Counted from the first letter of the stretch, positions 25,827-35,213 are shown. The stretch is DNA of 64,000 bases from Candidatus Gastranaerophilales bacterium (GCA_944326605.1 CALVEM010000001.1:186001-250000); one strand, 5' to 3'. Notes: a model not told the origin generated them from the letters alone. Numbers and translations are program-made.

Positions 25827-26837
25827 ATGTATCTAAACAAGTGTATCAAATGTGGTCGTGAGTTTGAAACAAAAAACCCCAAAAGAGTAATTTGTCCGGA
25901 TTGTTTATATCCCGACAAAAGTATGATGATTAACCCGTCATCACCGACTTCTGATGAACAGAAAACAGAAACTCAGGTTTCTCAGGAACCGTTAAACGGG
26001 TATAGCGCAGGCGGAACAGAAGAACCACCAAGATACTACAGCGCAGGCGGCAGTCCTGAACCTCAACAAAGGTATCAAAGACCCCAAAGAAGTTATCAGA
26101 ATAACAACTATGGCAATAATCGCGGCGGTTATAGTCAGGGCGGTTATAACAGAAATAACAATAACAGAAACCGTGATAACAGAGGAGGATATAACAGACC
26201 ACAGGGCGGATATCGTCCCCAGCAGGGCGGTTATAACAGAAATAACAATTTCCAGAACAGACGCCCCGGCGGCAGGCCGAACTTCCAGAACAGACGTCCG
26301 AAAAACAGAGGTCCCAAACAGTTACTCGTAAGTAAGGAGCAGCTTGAACAGATTGAAAAGCTTTATAAGGCTATGCTGCCTTTACCTAATCCGGATTGTC
26401 ATGAAGTTATCGGTGAAAAAATTGGACTTGAACCGAGAAAAGTTTTCTTCGGAATTAATCTTGTAAGACAAAAAATGATGCTCCCGAAATTGCCGTTCCC
26501 AAAAAGAAAATTGGCTATTTCTCCGGATCAGTTATTTGCGATAAAAAGTCTTTATGAACCATTGCTTCCGCTTCCGCCTATCGGATGCCATAAGATTATT
26601 GCGGCTCAATTGAAGATGGATGAATGGAGAGTGCACGTTGGTATAGGTCTTATCCGTTCTCAAATGGGGCTTAACCGTTGGAATCAAGACAGACCTGATT
26701 TACCTGAAGAATTTAAAAAGAAAAATGAAGAAGCTAAAACAGAAGTGAAAGAGCAGACTGCTGAAGCCGAACAGACTGAAGTTAAACCTAAAAGAGGCAG
26801 AAAACCTAAAAAAACTGAAGAAACTCCGGAAGCTTAA
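25827..26837 (+). CDS. Zinc-ribbon protein with RGN-rich disordered region
   Basis: A 336-residue protein in three parts. First is a zinc ribbon (CIKCGREF and CPDCLYP, residues 6-31). Then comes a long Arg/Gly/Asn/Tyr-rich low-complexity stretch (about 70-155) resembling RNA-binding RGG tails. Last are two tandem copies of a helical unit. The copies share the pattern S-x-x-QL-x-x-I-x-x-LY-x-x-x-LPLP-x-x-x-CH-x-x-I, then GI-x-L-x-R-x-x-M (about 168-220 and 228-280). The tail is acidic then basic (KPKRGRKPKK). I do not know a named family. Operon position ahead of rimM-trmD suggests a link to ribosome or RNA biology, by inference. Confidence 0.75.
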   Translation: MYLNKCIKCGREFETKNPKRVICPDCLYPDKSMMINPSSPTSDEQKTETQVSQEPLNGYSAGGTEEPPRYYSAGGSPEPQQRYQRPQRSYQNNNYGNNRGGYSQGGYNRNNNNRNRDNRGGYNRPQGGYRPQQGGYNRNNNFQNRRPGGRPNFQNRRPKNRGPKQLLVSKEQLEQIEKLYKAMLPLPNPDCHEVIGEKIGLEPRKVFFGINLVRQKMMLPKLPFPKRKLAISPDQLFAIKSLYEPLLPLPPIGCHKIIAAQLKMDEWRVHVGIGLIRSQMGLNRWNQDRPDLPEEFKKKNEEAKTEVKEQTAEAEQTEVKPKRGRKPKKTEETPEA

Positions 26838-26840
26838 ACT

Positions 26841-27353
26841 ATGACAAAATATATTTCTGTCGGTAAAATTTTAAACTTCCACGGGATTAAAGGCGAAGCA
26901 AAAGTTGGTTTTACCAAAAATCAGGAAGATTTTTTCTGCTCTTTAAACAAAGTTTTTGTTAAAATTGACCATAATTATAAACCGCTCAATATAGAAAGTA
27001 TTCGTTTGCATAAAAATTGCGCGCTTGTAAAGTTTGAGGGTATAAATTCTATCAATGAATTAATGGAATATAAAGGCGCTTTTTTATATGTTGAAGAAGA
27101 AACTATAAGAGAAAATCTTGAAGAAGATGAATTTTTAATTGATGAGCTTGTCAGTCTTGAAGTTTTTGATCAAAACAATAAAAAAGTCGGTTTTGTGGTC
27201 GGTGTTTCAAACAACGGAGCAAGCGATTTGCTTTCTGTCAAAACAAATTCAAAAAAGATTGTCCTTATTCCGTTTGTAAAAGCAATTGTCACTGATGTAA
27301 GCATTAAAGACAGGAAAATCACAATCAACAATATTGAGGGGCTTATAGAATGA
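26841..27353 (+). CDS. rimM: 16S rRNA processing protein RimM
   Basis: A 170-residue protein with the RimM start VGKILNFHGIKGEAKV, followed by a PRC-barrel C-terminal half (DELVSLEVFDQNNKKVGFVVGVSNNGASDLLSV, then VLIPFVKAIVTDVSI). RimM binds ribosomal protein S19 during 30S maturation. It overlaps trmD by 4 bases, the classic rimM-trmD arrangement. It starts 4 bases after the stop of the preceding zinc-ribbon gene. Confidence 0.93.
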   Translation: MTKYISVGKILNFHGIKGEAKVGFTKNQEDFFCSLNKVFVKIDHNYKPLNIESIRLHKNCALVKFEGINSINELMEYKGAFLYVEEETIRENLEEDEFLIDELVSLEVFDQNNKKVGFVVGVSNNGASDLLSVKTNSKKIVLIPFVKAIVTDVSIKDRKITINNIEGLIE

Positions 27354-28039
27354 TTTTTGATGTCATGACACTTTTCCCTGAAATGATAGAAACTTATTGC
27401 GGTTTCAGTATAATGAAGCGTGCGGTTGATGCAGGAATTGTGAAGATAAATGCGATTAACCCGCGTGATTTTACATTGAACAAACATAAAAAAGTTGATG
27501 ATACGCCTTACGGCGGCGGTGCAGGGATGGTTTTGATGGTTCAGCCTTATGTTGATGCTTATGAGAGTATAAAACAGTGTGATAATACGGTTACTGTCAT
27601 GCTTTCTCCACAGGGGGAGCCTCTTTGCGAGAATATTGTCAACGAATTGTCGCAATATGATCAAATGATTTTGCTATGCGGACATTATGAAGGATTTGAT
27701 GAGCGTATAAGAGAGATTATAAAACCGCGTGAAATATCTTTGGGAGATTTTGTATTGACGGGCGGCGAGCTGCCGGCATTGTGTCTTATTGATGCTGTCA
27801 GCAGAAAAATTGAGGGGACTTTAGGTAAAATTGAATCTGCCGATGAGGACAGTTTTTCAAACGGACTTCTTGAGTATCCGCATTATACAAAACCTCGTGA
27901 GTACCGAGGACTAAAAGTTCCGGATGTTTTATTGAACGGAAACCATAAAGATATAAATGAATTCAGACTTCAAAAAAGTATTGAACGAACAAAAGAAAAA
28001 CGTCCTGATCTATATGAAAAATGGGTTAAAAACAAATAA
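27350..28039 (+). CDS. trmD: tRNA (guanine-37-N1)-methyltransferase
   Basis: A 229-residue SPOUT enzyme. It shows MIFDVMTLFPEMIETY, DDTPYGGGAGMVLM, LCGHYEGFDERI (knot AdoMet site) and SLGDFVLTGGELPAL, then PHYTKPREYRG. It methylates G37 of tRNAs reading CNN-type codons to prevent frameshifting. The start ATG overlaps the rimM stop. Confidence 0.95.
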   Translation: MIFDVMTLFPEMIETYCGFSIMKRAVDAGIVKINAINPRDFTLNKHKKVDDTPYGGGAGMVLMVQPYVDAYESIKQCDNTVTVMLSPQGEPLCENIVNELSQYDQMILLCGHYEGFDERIREIIKPREISLGDFVLTGGELPALCLIDAVSRKIEGTLGKIESADEDSFSNGLLEYPHYTKPREYRGLKVPDVLLNGNHKDINEFRLQKSIERTKEKRPDLYEKWVKNK

Positions 28040-28050
28040 TTATTTAAATA

Positions 28051-28527
28051 TTAGAATTTTCTGTTCAAATCGTTGTATTGACCGAAACCAAGAACATCTT
28101 TAAATAGTTTTACAACAGCGTATATTCCAAGACCTATTGCCGAGCCTTTTGACCATCCGCCTTTACCCAGCAATGCTCCAAGACCTAAGCCAAACGGAAC
28201 TACACTGTCTACAAGCATTGTTCCGAAACCTTTGAAGTAACCTATTGCGGAATTTACAAAAGTCCGTAAATTGTTATCAATTTCCCATTTGAATACGCCT
28301 TTTTTTAGACTGGATGTTGTAACGCTGGGACTTGTGAGATATTGAGTGTTGTCAAATGCTCTTATACCGGCATTTGCGTCTCTTGATTTTGAGTATACGT
28401 CTGCCTGAAGTTTTCCTACTATATGAGAATCATAAGCGACGATGCCGAGCGCGGCTGCACCTGCACCCTTGGCAAGATATTTGGTAAAATTATTTTTTAC
28501 TGATGTTAATGCTGTGCTGATACTCAT
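28051..28527 (-). CDS. Small membrane-associated protein, unknown
   Basis: A 158-residue protein with Ala/Gly-rich hydrophobic segments near residues 20-35 and 105-140 (LVDSVVPFGLGLGALLGKGG, then GSAIGLGIYAVVKLF). There is no recognised domain and no signal peptide. It starts 7 bases after the stop of the HEAT-like gene upstream (same strand), so the two probably form an operon. A role in the envelope is possible but unsupported. Confidence 0.6.
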   Translation of the reverse strand: MSISTALTSVKNNFTKYLAKGAGAAALGIVAYDSHIVGKLQADVYSKSRDANAGIRAFDNTQYLTSPSVTTSSLKKGVFKWEIDNNLRTFVNSAIGYFKGFGTMLVDSVVPFGLGLGALLGKGGWSKGSAIGLGIYAVVKLFKDVLGFGQYNDLNRKF

Positions 28528-28534
28528 TTTCTAC

Positions 28535-29350
28535 CTACTTTGTTTCGGCTTTTTGTGTACTTTTTTTATTGTCTTTTACTTCAAATTCTTTTTCTACTTT
28601 TTGTCCTGACATTTTCAGAAGAATATTTGATGCTTGCATTGCGTCTTCTCCGTAACCTGTTTTAGAGTTTTGCATTTGCGTCAGCAGAGCGACTGTGAAA
28701 TTGTCACCTGTTGCTATTCTTGAATCAAGTGCACCCATTGCCAGAACTTTCACAGGGGTATAAGGATCCTGAAGCATTTTGTTAATTAATGCGTTTAATG
28801 CTTTGTCGTCTTTTCTTGAATGATCTTCTTCAAGTCTTGCAACTACTTCTTTTGCCCCCATAAGTCTTATTTCTTTGTTCTGGCTGTTGAGGTAATTTTC
28901 AAGATTTCTTATATAATCGTCAGTTAATTGAACAATTTCTCTTTTTTCTGTTTTCTTTTCATTTTTTGTTGTTTCTGTTGTCGTTGTGTTGCTTGTATTG
29001 CTGCTTGAATTGTTGTTTGTATTTGCAGCATTGGGATTTCCCCAGTTATTTGTATAGTAGCCTGAAGGGTAGCATCCGCTGACAGGATTTGTTCCGTAAT
29101 TAGGAGCATTTACATTGTAAACAGGTGCTGTTGCACCGGGCGGTGTTACTGTCGGATTAAATATCTGAATATTTACACCTGAATAATTAGGAACCTGAAC
29201 ATTCTGCCCCTGTGCCTGATATTGAGGAATATTGGGCATAGGCTGTGCTTGAACGGGTTGAATTGCCGGCTGCTGGACAGGCTGTGTTTGATATTGTGTT
29301 TGAGGTATAACATTTTGCTGTATGTTTTGTTGTCCTACAGAACTTTGCAT
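28535..29350 (-). CDS. Gln/Pro-rich protein with HEAT-like repeats
   Basis: A 271-residue protein. Residues 1-110 are low-complexity Gln/Pro/Asn/Tyr (runs such as QNIQQNVIPQTQYQTQ). A Thr/Lys/Glu linker follows. The C-terminal part is a helical region with repeats of HEAT type (IRNLENYLNSQNKEIRLMGAKEVVARL, then LINKMLQDPYTPVKVLAMGALDSRIA). HEAT repeats usually mediate protein contacts. No catalytic motif or signal peptide is present. It leads the two-gene unit with 28051-28527. Confidence 0.65.
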   Translation of the reverse strand: MQSSVGQQNIQQNVIPQTQYQTQPVQQPAIQPVQAQPMPNIPQYQAQGQNVQVPNYSGVNIQIFNPTVTPPGATAPVYNVNAPNYGTNPVSGCYPSGYYTNNWGNPNAANTNNNSSSNTSNTTTTETTKNEKKTEKREIVQLTDDYIRNLENYLNSQNKEIRLMGAKEVVARLEEDHSRKDDKALNALINKMLQDPYTPVKVLAMGALDSRIATGDNFTVALLTQMQNSKTGYGEDAMQASNILLKMSGQKVEKEFEVKDNKKSTQKAETK

Positions 29351-29471
29351 AATAAACTACCTTTTACTGCTACCTTATATTAATAAAGTATTTTATTTGG
29401 AATTTATTGCGTTTATTTTAAGAAATATTACATAATTTCTTCAATTTTTCCATGATGACTATAATTAAATT

Positions 29472-30053
29472 ATGGGCTCTTATGAAGAAAATTATTTATC
29501 AAAACGACCTCAGCACCTGTGTAAAATGTGCGGTAAATGCTGCCGTGTGGTGACAGCTCCATTGCCTTATGAAAAATTAAAAGAGCTGGCTGCGAACGGA
29601 GATCAAGGCGCAATAGATTTTTTGTCAATTTTTGAACCATACAAATCTGTATACGAAGCCAGAAAAGTTGATGAGGGAATTGTTGATAATATAATAAACA
29701 GATTAAAAGAGGACGGCAATTATGTTGAAAAAGATATGACATTTTACCGCTGCAAGTATTTGCAGGCAGATAATTTGTGCGCGAATTATGAAAACAGACC
29801 AACTCTTTGCCGTTATTTCCCGTCATCTCCATGGGCTATAGTGCCTCCCGGCTGCGGATTTGAAGGCTGGCTTTTCTGGAAACGTGAAGAAGATAAGCAG
29901 AAAATAAGACGTGCAAAAGAAGAATTGCTTGAACTGGAACTGCTTGCGAAACGAACCAAAGATCCCGATACCTTAAAAAAAATTGCCGCTGTTGAACATA
30001 AAATTCAAAAAAACATTGATTTATACAAGAAGTATGGTTCTGAAAACTGGTAA
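29472..30053 (+). CDS. YkgJ-type cysteine-cluster protein
   Basis: A 193-residue paralogue of the 22446-23159 protein. It has CKMCGKCCRVVTAPLPYEKL (residues 17-36), CKYLQADNLCANYENRPTLCRYFPSSPWA and VPPGCGFEGW, the same ordered cysteines. The C-terminal third is a charged helix (KREEDKQKIRRAKEELLELE). Metal or Fe-S binding is inferred from the family. ATG 29472 starts the conserved region. It ends 4 bases before the convergent GH57-like gene. Confidence 0.82.
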   Translation: MGSYEENYLSKRPQHLCKMCGKCCRVVTAPLPYEKLKELAANGDQGAIDFLSIFEPYKSVYEARKVDEGIVDNIINRLKEDGNYVEKDMTFYRCKYLQADNLCANYENRPTLCRYFPSSPWAIVPPGCGFEGWLFWKREEDKQKIRRAKEELLELELLAKRTKDPDTLKKIAAVEHKIQKNIDLYKKYGSENW

Positions 30054-30057
30054 AGTA

Positions 30058-32556
30058 TTATTTCAAAAGCAGTTTATCAAGTTTCTTCTGGTAAAATTCC
30101 GTATTAATATTTAGTTTTTCTCCGATATCAAGAAGCATTTCCGCAAATCTTCTGTCAGCAGAATTTTTGTTTATTGTTTCTGAATCAAGAATATCACCGA
30201 TTCTGTGATATATTTTAGTAAAATATGTATTTTGCGCTTCTGCAATATCAACCTGAAGTTCAAGCTTTTCAATAGTATCAAAAATCTCAAGAAGGACTTC
30301 TGCCTGTTGAATTTCAAAACTGTGGACAAGTCTGTTTACATTTTGCAGAATTTTTTTACTGAATATAACATTGGAACTCTTTTTATCAAGCGTTATGTCT
30401 ATTCTTTTTGCCTCAAAATTAATATCTACAGCCTGCTGGATCATATCTTCATCCATAAAACCGCCTGAATGTATGACAATATCATTGAATTTATGGCTCA
30501 AAGCGTAGGCTGCTGATATTTTAAATTCATCAGGAATATTAAGTCCGAGACCTTGAAGGTTGTATATTGCACCTTTGCCGTCATCGTACATCTGCTGATA
30601 AATTTGGGAGAACTTAGCAAGTTTACCTTTTAACATAATTTGAAGAATTTTTCTTCTCTCTTCAATAAATATGTCTTTCAGTGTGAAATATTCTTTGCCG
30701 AAATATTCATCCATTGCTCTGATTATTTCGGTTATGGTGTTCATCAGATAAACCTTAATCAGATCATTTTTGAGTCTGTTAAATTCGGCATCATCTGAAT
30801 ATTCTTTAATCGCACAGTGGAAATCTCCGCCCGCGTATTGCATAAGAGCAAAGATAAGGTTAGATTTCTGCATTGTGATTTTAGATTGGATTTCAATATG
30901 ACCTATTGCAAAAGTGGATGTACCTTTATGAACTTTTTTGTATGCTTTTTTAGTTATTGTATAGCAATAAACCTGCTCTTCATCTTCAAAGTCTTCATAA
31001 AGAGATGAAAGCGCCCATAAACTTGCAATCTGTTTTGTTGTAACAATTGAAGGTTTTACAAATCTTTCAAAAATGTCCTTACCGGTGCCGTGTTCAGGTA
31101 TATTGCTTTTTGCCTGAGCAAGTATATTCAAAAAGTTCTCTTCCAAATTTTTATCTGTAAATTTTGAAGCTAACTGCATGGCACGTGCTGCATATTTCAT
31201 TATTTGAACGGTTTCAATGCCTGAAATTTCAGAGAAAAACCAGCCGCAGCTTGTGTACATAAGCATTGTCTGGCGCTGAATTTCCAGAAGCTCCATTGCA
31301 TGAATTTTTTCTTCGTCAGACAGATCCGGCAAAAAGTTTTCATGCTGAAAATTCTTTATATTCATATCACCGCGGTCAAGAATTACATCAATATACTTAT
31401 TTCTTACATTCCAAACATCGGCAAAGTATTTTTTTCCGCATTGTTCAAAAACGGTAATAAGTTCATCTCTCAAATAGTCAAGAGCTTCTCTTAAAGGTTT
31501 TCTCCACTGCTGATTCCACCCGGGATGTCCGCCTGTAGAGCAGCCGCAGTCTTCTTTCCATCTTCCGACGCCGTGGAAGCAGCTCCAGCTTGATGCCTGT
31601 TTTATATCTACTTCGCAGTTGCTTCTGTATTTTTCAAGATATTCACCGTAATTTGTTATAGTGAAGCCTTCATCTTTTGCTTTGATTTTCAAAACATAAG
31701 CAAGTGCCATATCGCCGAATTTTGTGTGATGTCCGTAACTTTCACCGTCAGTTGCAATATGTACAAGCTGAGGATAATCTCTGCAGTCTGATACACCTTC
31801 TTTCAATCTTTTGCTGAATTTATTACCATCCTTCAAAAGCTCGTCAAATGCAACGGATCTGGATATCGCACCGTCATAAAAGAATAAGTCAATAGATTTG
31901 CCCGGAGCGGATTTAATATTGTATTTGTAAGATCTTGCAGGGTCAATATTGCCCCAGCTTACATCCGTCCAGTCTTTATCGCCTGCTTTTTTGAATTTTT
32001 CAGCCTGATACGGGGAAAGAATTGTAAATTTAATCCCGTTTGCTTCCAGAAGTCTGAGAGTGTCATCGTCAACGGCTGTTTCAGCAAGCCACATACCTTC
32101 CGGTTTTCTGCCGAACCTGTATTCAAAATCGCGTATCCCCCATTTTATCTGCGTTTCTTTATCATGTTCATTGGCAAGAGGCATAATTATATGATTATAA
32201 ACCTGAGCGATTGCATTTCCGTGTCCGTTGTGTTCTGCAATACTTTCTATATCTGCTTTAATAATCCTTTCATAAGTAAGAGGTGCAAAATGTTCCATCC
32301 AGGAAAGAAGTGTTGGACCGAAATTAAAGCTTATATGTTCATAGTTGTTTACTACATCAAGAATTCTGTTTCTGCTGTCAACAATTTTAGAAACTGAATT
32401 CGGGTTGTAGCATTCTTGATTAATTCTTTCATTCCAATCATGAAATGGCGCTGCACTGTCTTGCAGTTCAATTGCTTCCAGCCATGGATTTTCTCTCGGC
32501 GGCTGGTAAAAGTGACCATGGATTGTCAAAAATATATCGTTCTTTTTATTGCCCAT
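30058..32556 (-). CDS. GH57-type glycoside hydrolase, DUF3536
   Basis: The 832-residue protein starts MGNKKNDIFLTIHGHFYQPPRENPW, a GH57 N-terminal motif. It continues with EHNGHGNAIAQVYNHIIMPLA and GRKPEGMWLAETAVD, which holds the putative nucleophile Glu. TDGESYGHH and GCSTGGHPGWNQQWR follow, and the C-terminal DUF3536 half is all-helical. GH57 enzymes act on alpha-glucans (amylase, branching or transferase reactions). The exact activity of DUF3536 members is not established. There is no signal peptide, so a cytoplasmic role in glycogen metabolism is likely. The gene shares a strand with the secreted OB-like gene upstream. Confidence 0.85.
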   Translation of the reverse strand: MGNKKNDIFLTIHGHFYQPPRENPWLEAIELQDSAAPFHDWNERINQECYNPNSVSKIVDSRNRILDVVNNYEHISFNFGPTLLSWMEHFAPLTYERIIKADIESIAEHNGHGNAIAQVYNHIIMPLANEHDKETQIKWGIRDFEYRFGRKPEGMWLAETAVDDDTLRLLEANGIKFTILSPYQAEKFKKAGDKDWTDVSWGNIDPARSYKYNIKSAPGKSIDLFFYDGAISRSVAFDELLKDGNKFSKRLKEGVSDCRDYPQLVHIATDGESYGHHTKFGDMALAYVLKIKAKDEGFTITNYGEYLEKYRSNCEVDIKQASSWSCFHGVGRWKEDCGCSTGGHPGWNQQWRKPLREALDYLRDELITVFEQCGKKYFADVWNVRNKYIDVILDRGDMNIKNFQHENFLPDLSDEEKIHAMELLEIQRQTMLMYTSCGWFFSEISGIETVQIMKYAARAMQLASKFTDKNLEENFLNILAQAKSNIPEHGTGKDIFERFVKPSIVTTKQIASLWALSSLYEDFEDEEQVYCYTITKKAYKKVHKGTSTFAIGHIEIQSKITMQKSNLIFALMQYAGGDFHCAIKEYSDDAEFNRLKNDLIKVYLMNTITEIIRAMDEYFGKEYFTLKDIFIEERRKILQIMLKGKLAKFSQIYQQMYDDGKGAIYNLQGLGLNIPDEFKISAAYALSHKFNDIVIHSGGFMDEDMIQQAVDINFEAKRIDITLDKKSSNVIFSKKILQNVNRLVHSFEIQQAEVLLEIFDTIEKLELQVDIAEAQNTYFTKIYHRIGDILDSETINKNSADRRFAEMLLDIGEKLNINTEFYQKKLDKLLLK

Positions 32557-32581
32557 ATCTTAACTCCGTTAATAAAGTTTT

Positions 32582-33079
32582 CTATTTGTTTTCAGTTTCG
32601 GTTTTAGGTTTTGTACTGATAACGGTAAATTTATCAGCATCCATCCAGGCATCTCCAAGAGCATTAGAGAAAACTTTTCCTGTAAACTCAACAACATCGC
32701 CTGAATTTAAATCAATATGTTTTTCCGCTTCATCTCTGTTTAGAAATATTTTCAGTTCGGAAAGCGGAATATTGTGATCCGTAATATCAGGACGCTGAAT
32801 TAAAAATGTGATGTACTTTTCAGAACTTCTCATCGCAGGTTTGTAATCAAGTCCCAGTGTAGAGAATTTATCGAATTTAGCTTTAATTTTAATATTTTTG
32901 TTCATATAAAAGTTAGGTCTGGCAACGACATCCAGCGGGTTAACCTGTATATATGAAACAACGGTTTTAGTATTTGCAGGAGTTTTTGCATTTACAAGCA
33001 AAGTCTGAGGATTTTGTGCATATACACTTAAACCTGCTGCTACAGCTAATATTAAAACTAATCCTTTTAATTTATTCAT
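32582..33079 (-). CDS. Secreted OB-fold-like protein
   Basis: A 165-residue protein with a signal peptide (MNKLKGLVLILAVAAGLSVYAQ, cleaved near VYA). The remaining region is beta-rich (NIKIKAKFDKFSTLGLDYKPAMRS, then NSGDVVEFTGKVFSNALGDAWMDADKFTVIS). It resembles small nucleic-acid or metal-binding OB barrels of exported proteins. No enzymatic motif is seen. It lies 25 bases upstream of the GH57 gene on the same strand. Confidence 0.65.
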   Translation of the reverse strand: MNKLKGLVLILAVAAGLSVYAQNPQTLLVNAKTPANTKTVVSYIQVNPLDVVARPNFYMNKNIKIKAKFDKFSTLGLDYKPAMRSSEKYITFLIQRPDITDHNIPLSELKIFLNRDEAEKHIDLNSGDVVEFTGKVFSNALGDAWMDADKFTVISTKPKTETENK

Positions 33080-33197
33080 TTATAAAATTCCCTTCTTATT
33101 TATTTTATTTAACAATAATATTCTAGCACAAGATTTAATATTTGTAACTACCTGCCGTAGTAATTAATGTATATGTTGTTTTTATTTTGTTTATGTC

Positions 33198-33226
33198 TTG
33201 AAACTGTTTTAAGTATATGTTATTAT
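33198..33226 (+). promoter_or_regulatory. Promoter of the 33249 gene
   Basis: TTGAAA at 33198-33203, 17-base spacer, TATTAT at 33221-33226. The start codon follows 23 bases later, after ATGAGGATAG. Confidence 0.65.
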
Positions 33227-33248
33227 TAATAAAAATGAGGATAGTTTG

Positions 33249-33692
33249 ATGATTAAAAGAACCGGTCTTTCTGTAATGGGCTATGCAATAGTACTTGTGA
33301 TAATACTTGCTGTTGTAATGATAATAAGTGCTCCTATGCTTGTCGGAGAATTTGAAAAAGATGCCGGAGACAACTCAAAACAGGATGAAGTTACCAGTGA
33401 GGAGATAAATTCTCACGAAAATGACTATAATCGGTATATGGATGAAAATTTTGTGAATATTACGGATGAGATGCATAATATAGAACGTCGCTTATCTTCA
33501 AGAATAGATAATATAGAAATGCGTCAGAATGAGCTCCAGCCGCCTTCTGTTCCTGAACATAGAAATTACTCTGATATGTATATGTGCAGAATTGAAGGGG
33601 TTCAAAATGAATATGGAAATATTGTTCCGATAACCGGAGAAACCGATATTTCAACTCAGAAAATAGTTTTTGTCTGTGAATACAGAAGATAA
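33249..33692 (+). CDS. Single-pass membrane protein with charged coil, unknown
   Basis: A 147-residue protein from ATG 33249. Residues 10-30 are one hydrophobic segment (SVMGYAIVLVIILAVVMIISAPML). The outside part is acidic and helical (DAGDNSKQDEVTSEEINSHEN, then EMHNIERRLSSRIDNIEMRQNE), with a short C-terminal domain containing two cysteines (YMCRIEGVQ and VFVCEYRR). This type-II layout suggests an anchored periplasmic protein. No family is recognised. Followed by a strong bidirectional terminator. Confidence 0.65.
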   Translation: MIKRTGLSVMGYAIVLVIILAVVMIISAPMLVGEFEKDAGDNSKQDEVTSEEINSHENDYNRYMDENFVNITDEMHNIERRLSSRIDNIEMRQNELQPPSVPEHRNYSDMYMCRIEGVQNEYGNIVPITGETDISTQKIVFVCEYRR

Positions 33693-33693
33693 A

Positions 33694-33728
33694 AAAAATA
33701 ACCGGTTATTTTTAACCGGTTATTTTTT
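33694..33728. terminator. Bidirectional terminator
   Basis: AAATAACCGGTTA and TAACCGGTTATTT form a perfect hairpin with A runs on the left and T runs on the right. It serves the gene ending at 33692 and the convergent ferredoxin at 33743-33919. Confidence 0.9.
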
Positions 33729-33742
33729 ATGTGTGTATGTAA

Positions 33743-33919
33743 TTATTCAACTTCGATAGCGCTAACAGGGCAAGCGTCTGCTGCTTCTTTAACACAATCC
33801 ATATTATCAGCTACTGCTGATTCGTTAACCTGAGCAACACCGTCTACTGAAAATACTGCGTCACAAATTGATTCGCAAGCGCCGCATCCGATACAAGAAT
33901 CATTTACTTTTACTGTCAT
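33743..33919 (-). CDS. Ferredoxin of 58 residues
   Basis: The reverse-strand frame from ATG 33919 reads MTVKVNDSCIGCGACESICDAVF and ends DACPVSAIEVE. CIGCGACESIC plus CP provide four cysteine ligands for one 4Fe-4S cluster. The second cysteine group is incomplete: one cysteine, in DCVKEAADACP, stands alone, so this is probably a single-cluster small ferredoxin. It is a soluble electron carrier for redox enzymes, and no partner gene is adjacent. ATG 33919 has AAGGAGAAAG about 8 bases upstream on its strand. Confidence 0.88.
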   Translation of the reverse strand: MTVKVNDSCIGCGACESICDAVFSVDGVAQVNESAVADNMDCVKEAADACPVSAIEVE

Positions 33920-33999
33920 TTCTACTTTCTCCTTATATTTTATACAATAAGTGAATTACTTCACTTCTATATTTTAATACAAAAATTTTTAAAATTCAA

Positions 34000-35178
34000 T
34001 TAGAAAATATGTTCTTTGATAATTTTTGCAACATAGTCAAAGCCTGTGATAACTCCGAGATTTTCAGGCTTAATATTTTTAGAATATATAAGAATAGGAA
34101 CTTTTTCTCTAGTATGGTCTGTGCCCTCAACTGTAGGATCACATCCGTGATCTGCCGTAATTATCAATAAATCGTCATCGGTCATATTTTCAATGATGTC
34201 GTCAACGAATGTGTCAATTTCTTCTATTGCTCTGCCGTATCCTGCAGGGTCATTCCTGTGACCGTAAAGCATGTCAGTATCTACCAGATTTGTAAAAATT
34301 AAATCCCCTGTTTTGGTTTCAGTTTGTTTGTAATCAGGATATGCAATTTTTTCAAGCTTCAGTTCATTTTTAACAGCTTTGAGCGTTAATTCAAGTCCTT
34401 CTCTGTTCGAGCCTGTATGGATTGCGTGAGTTATACCTGATTTAGAAAATATATCTTCAATTTTTCCGATAGCAATAACTTTTCCTCCGGAATTTTTTAT
34501 ATCGTTCAAAACTGTATGCGAAGGAACCATTGAATAATCTCTTCTGTCTTTAGATATCCTTGTAGGTTTCCCATCTATTATTTTGTAAGGTCTTGCGATT
34601 ACTCGTGAGACATTGTAATCCCCTTTATCCAGAATTTTTCTGGCTGTTTCACACCAGTCATATAGTGTTTCCAGCGGAATTAAATCCGTATCAAGTGCAA
34701 TTTGAAAAACGCTGTCAGCGCTTGTATAAACAATAGGAAATTTTGTTTTATGATGTTCCTCATTTAATTCCGCAATAATTGCAGTTCCGCTTGCAGGACG
34801 GTTCGCAAGTATTCCATGGCAGCCTGTTTCTTTTATAAATTCCTTTATAAGTTCTTTGGGAAAACCTTCAGGATATGTCGCAAAAGGTTTTGGAGAAACT
34901 AGTCCCGCCATTTCCCAATGACCTGTTGTTGTGTCTTTCCCTTTTGATTTTTCAAGCATTGTCCCGTATTGACCTGAAGGGTTTGGTTCTTTAGCTATTC
35001 CCTTAAAATCCTGAATATTTCCAAGACCGATTTTTTGCATGTTCGGAACATTAAGTCCGTTGTTGAATTCACATACATGCTTTAATGTGTTACATTCCGG
35101 AATATCGTTAAACTCTTTGCAATCAGCCATTGCTCCGATACCCATTGAATCAATAACCATTACAATTACTCTTTTCAT
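34000..35178 (-). CDS. deoB: Phosphopentomutase
   Basis: A 392-residue alkaline-phosphatase-fold enzyme. It has VIDSMGIGAMADCKEF (metal site), KGKDTTTGHWEMAGL (catalytic Thr), VYTSADSVFQIA, HTGSNREG and ITADHGCDPTVEGTDHTRE, plus the capping domain in between, as in DeoB. It interconverts ribose/deoxyribose 1- and 5-phosphates in nucleoside salvage, using two Mn ions. It could use ribose-1-phosphate, a common phosphorolysis product. ATG 35178 has GGGGGAAATT upstream. Confidence 0.95.
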   Translation of the reverse strand: MKRVIVMVIDSMGIGAMADCKEFNDIPECNTLKHVCEFNNGLNVPNMQKIGLGNIQDFKGIAKEPNPSGQYGTMLEKSKGKDTTTGHWEMAGLVSPKPFATYPEGFPKELIKEFIKETGCHGILANRPASGTAIIAELNEEHHKTKFPIVYTSADSVFQIALDTDLIPLETLYDWCETARKILDKGDYNVSRVIARPYKIIDGKPTRISKDRRDYSMVPSHTVLNDIKNSGGKVIAIGKIEDIFSKSGITHAIHTGSNREGLELTLKAVKNELKLEKIAYPDYKQTETKTGDLIFTNLVDTDMLYGHRNDPAGYGRAIEEIDTFVDDIIENMTDDDLLIITADHGCDPTVEGTDHTREKVPILIYSKNIKPENLGVITGFDYVAKIIKEHIF

Positions 35179-35213
35179 AATTTCCCCCTGTTCGTGAAAT
35201 TATTTTATCAATA

